A stretch of DNA of 7,641 bases from an uncultured Saprospiraceae bacterium (GTDB lineage Bacteria > Bacteroidota > Bacteroidia > Chitinophagales > Saprospiraceae), in contig CALMIT010000656.1 in NCBI GenBank assembly GCA_937864255.1, positions 1-7,641 of the forward strand. Direction: 5' to 3'. This document shows positions 5,691-7,641 of this stretch, piece after piece. Each line of letters opens with the position of its first letter. The stretch's first letter is position 1. Both the position numbers and the translations under genes were made by a program. The notes below the pieces were generated by a model that saw only the letters and a list, made by a program, of their open reading frames with translations, ran no database searches and was not told the DNA's origin.

Positions 5691-6692
5691 CTCCCAAGCC
5701 CAGGCGGTGCGCATAATGTCTTCGATAGAGAAGTCGGGGCGCCAGCCGAGTTGGCGGGCAGCTTTTTCGTAGGTGGAATAAATGGCGATGACGTCGCCCG
5801 GGCGGCGCGGGCCGGTTTGGTAGTTGAGCGGCTGGCCGGTCACGGATTCAAAGGCGCGGATCACTTCGAGCACGGTAGCGCCCTCGCCGATGCCGAGGTT
5901 GAAAATTTCCACCTGCCGTTCGTTTTGTTTTTTTAGCAAAAATTGCAGGGCTTTGGTGTGGGCGTTGGCGAGGTCCATCACGTGGATGTAGTCGCGTACG
6001 CAGGAGCCGTCGCGGGTTGGATAGTCGGTACCAAACACCGTCATCGAACTGCGCTTGCCGATAGCCGTCTCGGTAATCACGGGCACGAGATTTTCCGCTT
6101 TGTTGCGCGGCGATTCGCCGATAAGTCCGCTCTCGTGTGCGCCGGCGGGATTGAAGTAGCGCAGCAAAATGAAAGACATGTCGTGCGCTTCCAGCGCTAC
6201 GTCTTCGATGATTTGTTCGCCCATTTGTTTGGTGCGGGCGTAGGGCGACTCGGCGCGTTGGAGCGGCGAATTTTCAGTCACGGGCAGGCTTTCCGCGTTG
6301 CCGTACACGGAGCAGGAAGAGCTGAAAATCAGGTGCGGCACACCGAAAGTTTTGGCGCAGTCCAGCAGGTTGAGCAGGCTGTTCAGGTTGTTTCTGAAAT
6401 ACGCGACGGGTTTTTGGACAGACTCGCCCACGCTTTTAAAAGCTGCAAAATGGATGATGCCGGCGATGTCGAGGTGGGCGTGAAAGATGGCTTTCGTTTT
6501 TTCCAAATCGCACAAATCCACGGCGTAATTTTGCATCCGCCTGCCGGTAATTTTAAAAATACCTTCCAGCGGCGAGGCGTCCGAGTTGGAAAAATTGTCC
6601 ACGCTCACTACTTCAAAACCGTTTTCAATCAAGTCCACGATTGTGTGGCTGCCGATGTAGCCGCAGCCGCCCGTCACTAATACTTTTTGCAT
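5664..6692 (-). CDS. galE: UDP-glucose 4-epimerase
   Basis: The 342-residue short-chain dehydrogenase/reductase interconverts UDP-glucose and UDP-galactose with tightly bound NAD+, serving the Leloir pathway and supplying sugars for envelope polysaccharides. The N-terminal Rossmann motif VTGGCGYIGSH has Gly8, Gly11 and Gly14; SVDNFSNS (30-37) is the NAD adenosine-binding stretch; HFAAFKSVGESV is typical of GalE; catalytic residues are Ser126 in SSSCSVYG and Tyr151/Lys155 in YARTK. RYFNPAGAH (178-186), RDYIHVMDLA (233-242) and GPRRPGDV (294-301) bind UDP-sugar. By alignment to the E. coli enzyme, the gatekeeper Tyr299 position appears to be Ile304, so activity on N-acetylated sugars cannot be excluded. 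The length is normal; only the C-terminal tail (KVRSGERE) is unusual, as it runs into a repeat. The start is fixed by the Rossmann strand MQKVLVTGG. It is divergent from cysQ. Confidence 0.97.
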   Translation of the reverse strand: MQKVLVTGGCGYIGSHTIVDLIENGFEVVSVDNFSNSDASPLEGIFKITGRRMQNYAVDLCDLEKTKAIFHAHLDIAGIIHFAAFKSVGESVQKPVAYFRNNLNSLLNLLDCAKTFGVPHLIFSSSCSVYGNAESLPVTENSPLQRAESPYARTKQMGEQIIEDVALEAHDMSFILLRYFNPAGAHESGLIGESPRNKAENLVPVITETAIGKRSSMTVFGTDYPTRDGSCVRDYIHVMDLANAHTKALQFLLKKQNERQVEIFNLGIGEGATVLEVIRAFESVTGQPLNYQTGPRRPGDVIAIYSTYEKAARQLGWRPDFSIEDIMRTAWAWEKVRSGERE

Positions 6693-6713
6693 TTCTGTAT
6701 TTGGTTACCTTTG
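6686..6713 (+). promoter_or_regulatory. Candidate Bacteroidota promoter for cysQ
   Basis: TACCTTTG at 6706-6713 matches TAnnTTTG exactly. The nearest TTTG upstream (6686-6689) is only 16 bases away, slightly short of the usual 17-23. It would give a leader of about 120 bases before the cysQ ATG. It shares a palindromic centre with the galE candidate. Confidence 0.45.
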
Positions 6714-6715
6714 CG

Positions 6716-6723
6716 CAAAAGTA
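6716..6723 (-). promoter_or_regulatory. Candidate -7 box for galE
   Basis: On the minus strand the sequence reads TACTTTTG, an exact TAnnTTTG match, ending 23 bases before the galE ATG and so implying a very short leader. No good TTTG is present at the -33 position. Together with the plus-strand box it forms TTTGCGCAAA, a perfect 10-base palindrome at 6710-6719. Confidence 0.45.
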
Positions 6724-6781
6724 AACATATTGAAGAATTCAGGATGGGATTGAAAAATTTTGAGCGCCAAAGTGAAATGAA

Positions 6782-6837
6782 ATCTCCCATCTGAAAATCC
6801 AAAAATCTCACATCTAAGCGTCTAAAATCTCATATCT
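6782..6837. repeat. Three-copy degenerate tandem repeat before cysQ
   Basis: ATCTCCCATCT (6782-6792), ATCTCACATCT (6805-6815) and ATCTCATATCT (6827-6837) are three copies of an 11-base core spaced 23 and 22 bases apart, with A-rich spacers that are themselves loosely similar. The last copy ends 4 bases before the cysQ ATG, so the array forms the end of the leader. Confidence 0.7.
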
Positions 6838-6841
6838 AAAA

Positions 6842-7641
6842 ATGACAGAAACCTACCGGGAAATTGAGTTTGAAGCATTGGCGGAAGCAGTCAAAAGCAT
6901 CGCCCGCCGCGCCGGCGAAGCGATTTTGGAAGTGTACGAAAAGCCTGAAAATTTTGAAGTCGAGTTAAAATCCGACCATTCGCCGCTGACCCGCGCCGAC
7001 CGCGCCAGCAATCAAATCATCAACGAAGGTTTGAAAAAATTGAGTTGGCAGTTTCCCATCGTGTCCGAAGAAAACCAGTCCGTTCCGTTTGAAAAGCGGA
7101 AACATTTTGAAACTTACTGGTTGGTGGACCCGCTCGACGGCACCAAAGAATTCATCAAACGAAACGGCGATTTTACCATTAATATCGCGCTGGTGGAAAA
7201 TGGCGCGCCGGTGTTCGGCGTCGTTTTCGTGCCGTTTTGGAAAGAAATGTACTGGGGCGGCGCAGACGAAGGCGCTTTTTTTCAAAAAGGCGACGAGGCG
7301 GCGGAGCCGATTGGCGCGGCGCATTTCAGTCTGCGCGAGAGCGGTTTGAAAATCGTGTGCAGCCGCTCGCACCTCGACGAGGCGACGCGGGCGATGATTG
7401 AAAAATTTGACCGCCCGGAAATGATTTCGCGGGGCAGCGCGCTGAAATTTTTGCTGCTGGCAAAAGGCGAGGCGCACCTGTATCCGCGCTTCGGTCCGAC
7501 GATGGAGTGGGACACCGCCGCGGGGCACGCCGTCGTCACAGCGGCGGGCGGCAGCGTGACGCGCCTCGACGGCGCGCCGCTCACCTACGGCAAGAAGGCC
7601 GATGGTTTTGCCAACCCCTTCTTCGTCGCGCGCGGACGCGC
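6842..7641 (+). CDS. cysQ: 3'(2'),5'-bisphosphate nucleotidase CysQ, 3' end cut by window
   Basis: The open frame runs 266 codons from the ATG at 6842 to the right edge with no stop. It belongs to the inositol monophosphatase superfamily, CysQ branch, which removes the 3' phosphate from PAP (adenosine 3',5'-bisphosphate) to give AMP and Pi, clearing a by-product of sulfate assimilation. Metal-binding motifs are all present: PIVSEEN (72-78, Glu76/Glu77), LVDPLDGTKEF (94-104, Asp96, Asp99, Gly100, Thr101) and EWDTAAGHAV (222-231, Asp224). FIKRNGDFTINIALVENG (104-121) is characteristic of CysQ rather than of inositol monophosphatase. KSDHSPLTRAD (43-53) is the usual upstream segment. The length already equals or exceeds the E. 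coli enzyme and ends in NPFFVA, so only a few residues are probably missing. No other sulfur-assimilation gene is in the window. Translation would start just after a tandem repeat. Confidence 0.95.
   Translation, partial: MTETYREIEFEALAEAVKSIARRAGEAILEVYEKPENFEVELKSDHSPLTRADRASNQIINEGLKKLSWQFPIVSEENQSVPFEKRKHFETYWLVDPLDGTKEFIKRNGDFTINIALVENGAPVFGVVFVPFWKEMYWGGADEGAFFQKGDEAAEPIGAAHFSLRESGLKIVCSRSHLDEATRAMIEKFDRPEMISRGSALKFLLLAKGEAHLYPRFGPTMEWDTAAGHAVVTAAGGSVTRLDGAPLTYGKKADGFANPFFVARGR

Noticed and set aside
5943..6680. Plus-strand open frame (245 codons) antisense to galE
   Set aside because: It is a mirror of the galE coding frame, rich in Val/His/Ala/Gly without motif or signal, and not supported by a promoter.
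6965..7528. Minus-strand open frame inside cysQ
   Set aside because: The plus-strand frame carries all CysQ metal-binding motifs without interruption, so the reverse frame is a shadow.
1..7641. A previously undescribed multi-gene system in the window
   Set aside because: The genes are recognisable housekeeping or envelope families in mixed orientations with no shared operon beyond possible pairs; the protease alone does not make a system.

Overview
The window looks like ordinary chromosomal DNA from a member of the Bacteroidota, most plausibly an environmental, Saprospiria-like lineage, although the genus cannot be fixed from sequence alone. Three things point there. None of the start codons is preceded by a usable Shine-Dalgarno sequence. 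Several intergenic gaps carry the Bacteroidota-type promoter motif (TTTG, a spacer of about 19, then TAnnTTTG). The encoded proteins (an AsnRS with a mid-protein insertion, a DCC-family thiol oxidoreductase, a SdiA-regulated-like propeller and a membrane-anchored glucosaminidase) are of the types usual in that phylum. Most genes are around half G+C or higher. One gene, the secreted protease at 4640-5485, is strikingly AT-rich.

Layout, left to right. At 1-152 (minus) is the N-terminus of an exported protein that runs off the left edge. A strong intrinsic terminator at about 231-269 (minus) ends the next gene, a membrane-anchored peptidoglycan glucosaminidase (302-1165, minus). A divergent promoter region separates it from a DCC-family thiol-disulfide oxidoreductase (1444-1851, plus). 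A 258-base gap with short repeats leads to asparaginyl-tRNA synthetase asnS (2110-3558, plus), followed after 62 bases by a putative lipoprotein of the SdiA-regulated beta-propeller family (3621-4568, plus). Convergent to that is the AT-rich secreted trypsin-like serine protease (4640-5485, minus). Next comes UDP-glucose 4-epimerase galE (5664-6692, minus), and divergent from galE is cysQ, a 3'(2'),5'-bisphosphate nucleotidase (6842 to the right edge, plus), whose C-terminus is cut by the window end.

Functionally this is a mix of housekeeping genes: translation (asnS), sugar-nucleotide metabolism (galE), recycling of the sulfate-assimilation by-product PAP (cysQ), cell-wall turnover (glucosaminidase) and envelope-associated proteins. 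They do not form one pathway. The only likely co-transcribed pair is asnS with the propeller gene; galE with the protease is possible but less likely.

I do not see a new multi-gene system, a mobile element, a CRISPR array or an RNA gene. The observations most worth following up are the AT-rich protease as a possible transferred single-gene islet, the palindromic back-to-back promoter between galE and cysQ, and a set of degenerate low-complexity repeats that fill the intergenic gaps and in two places touch gene ends (the galE C-terminus and the cysQ start).
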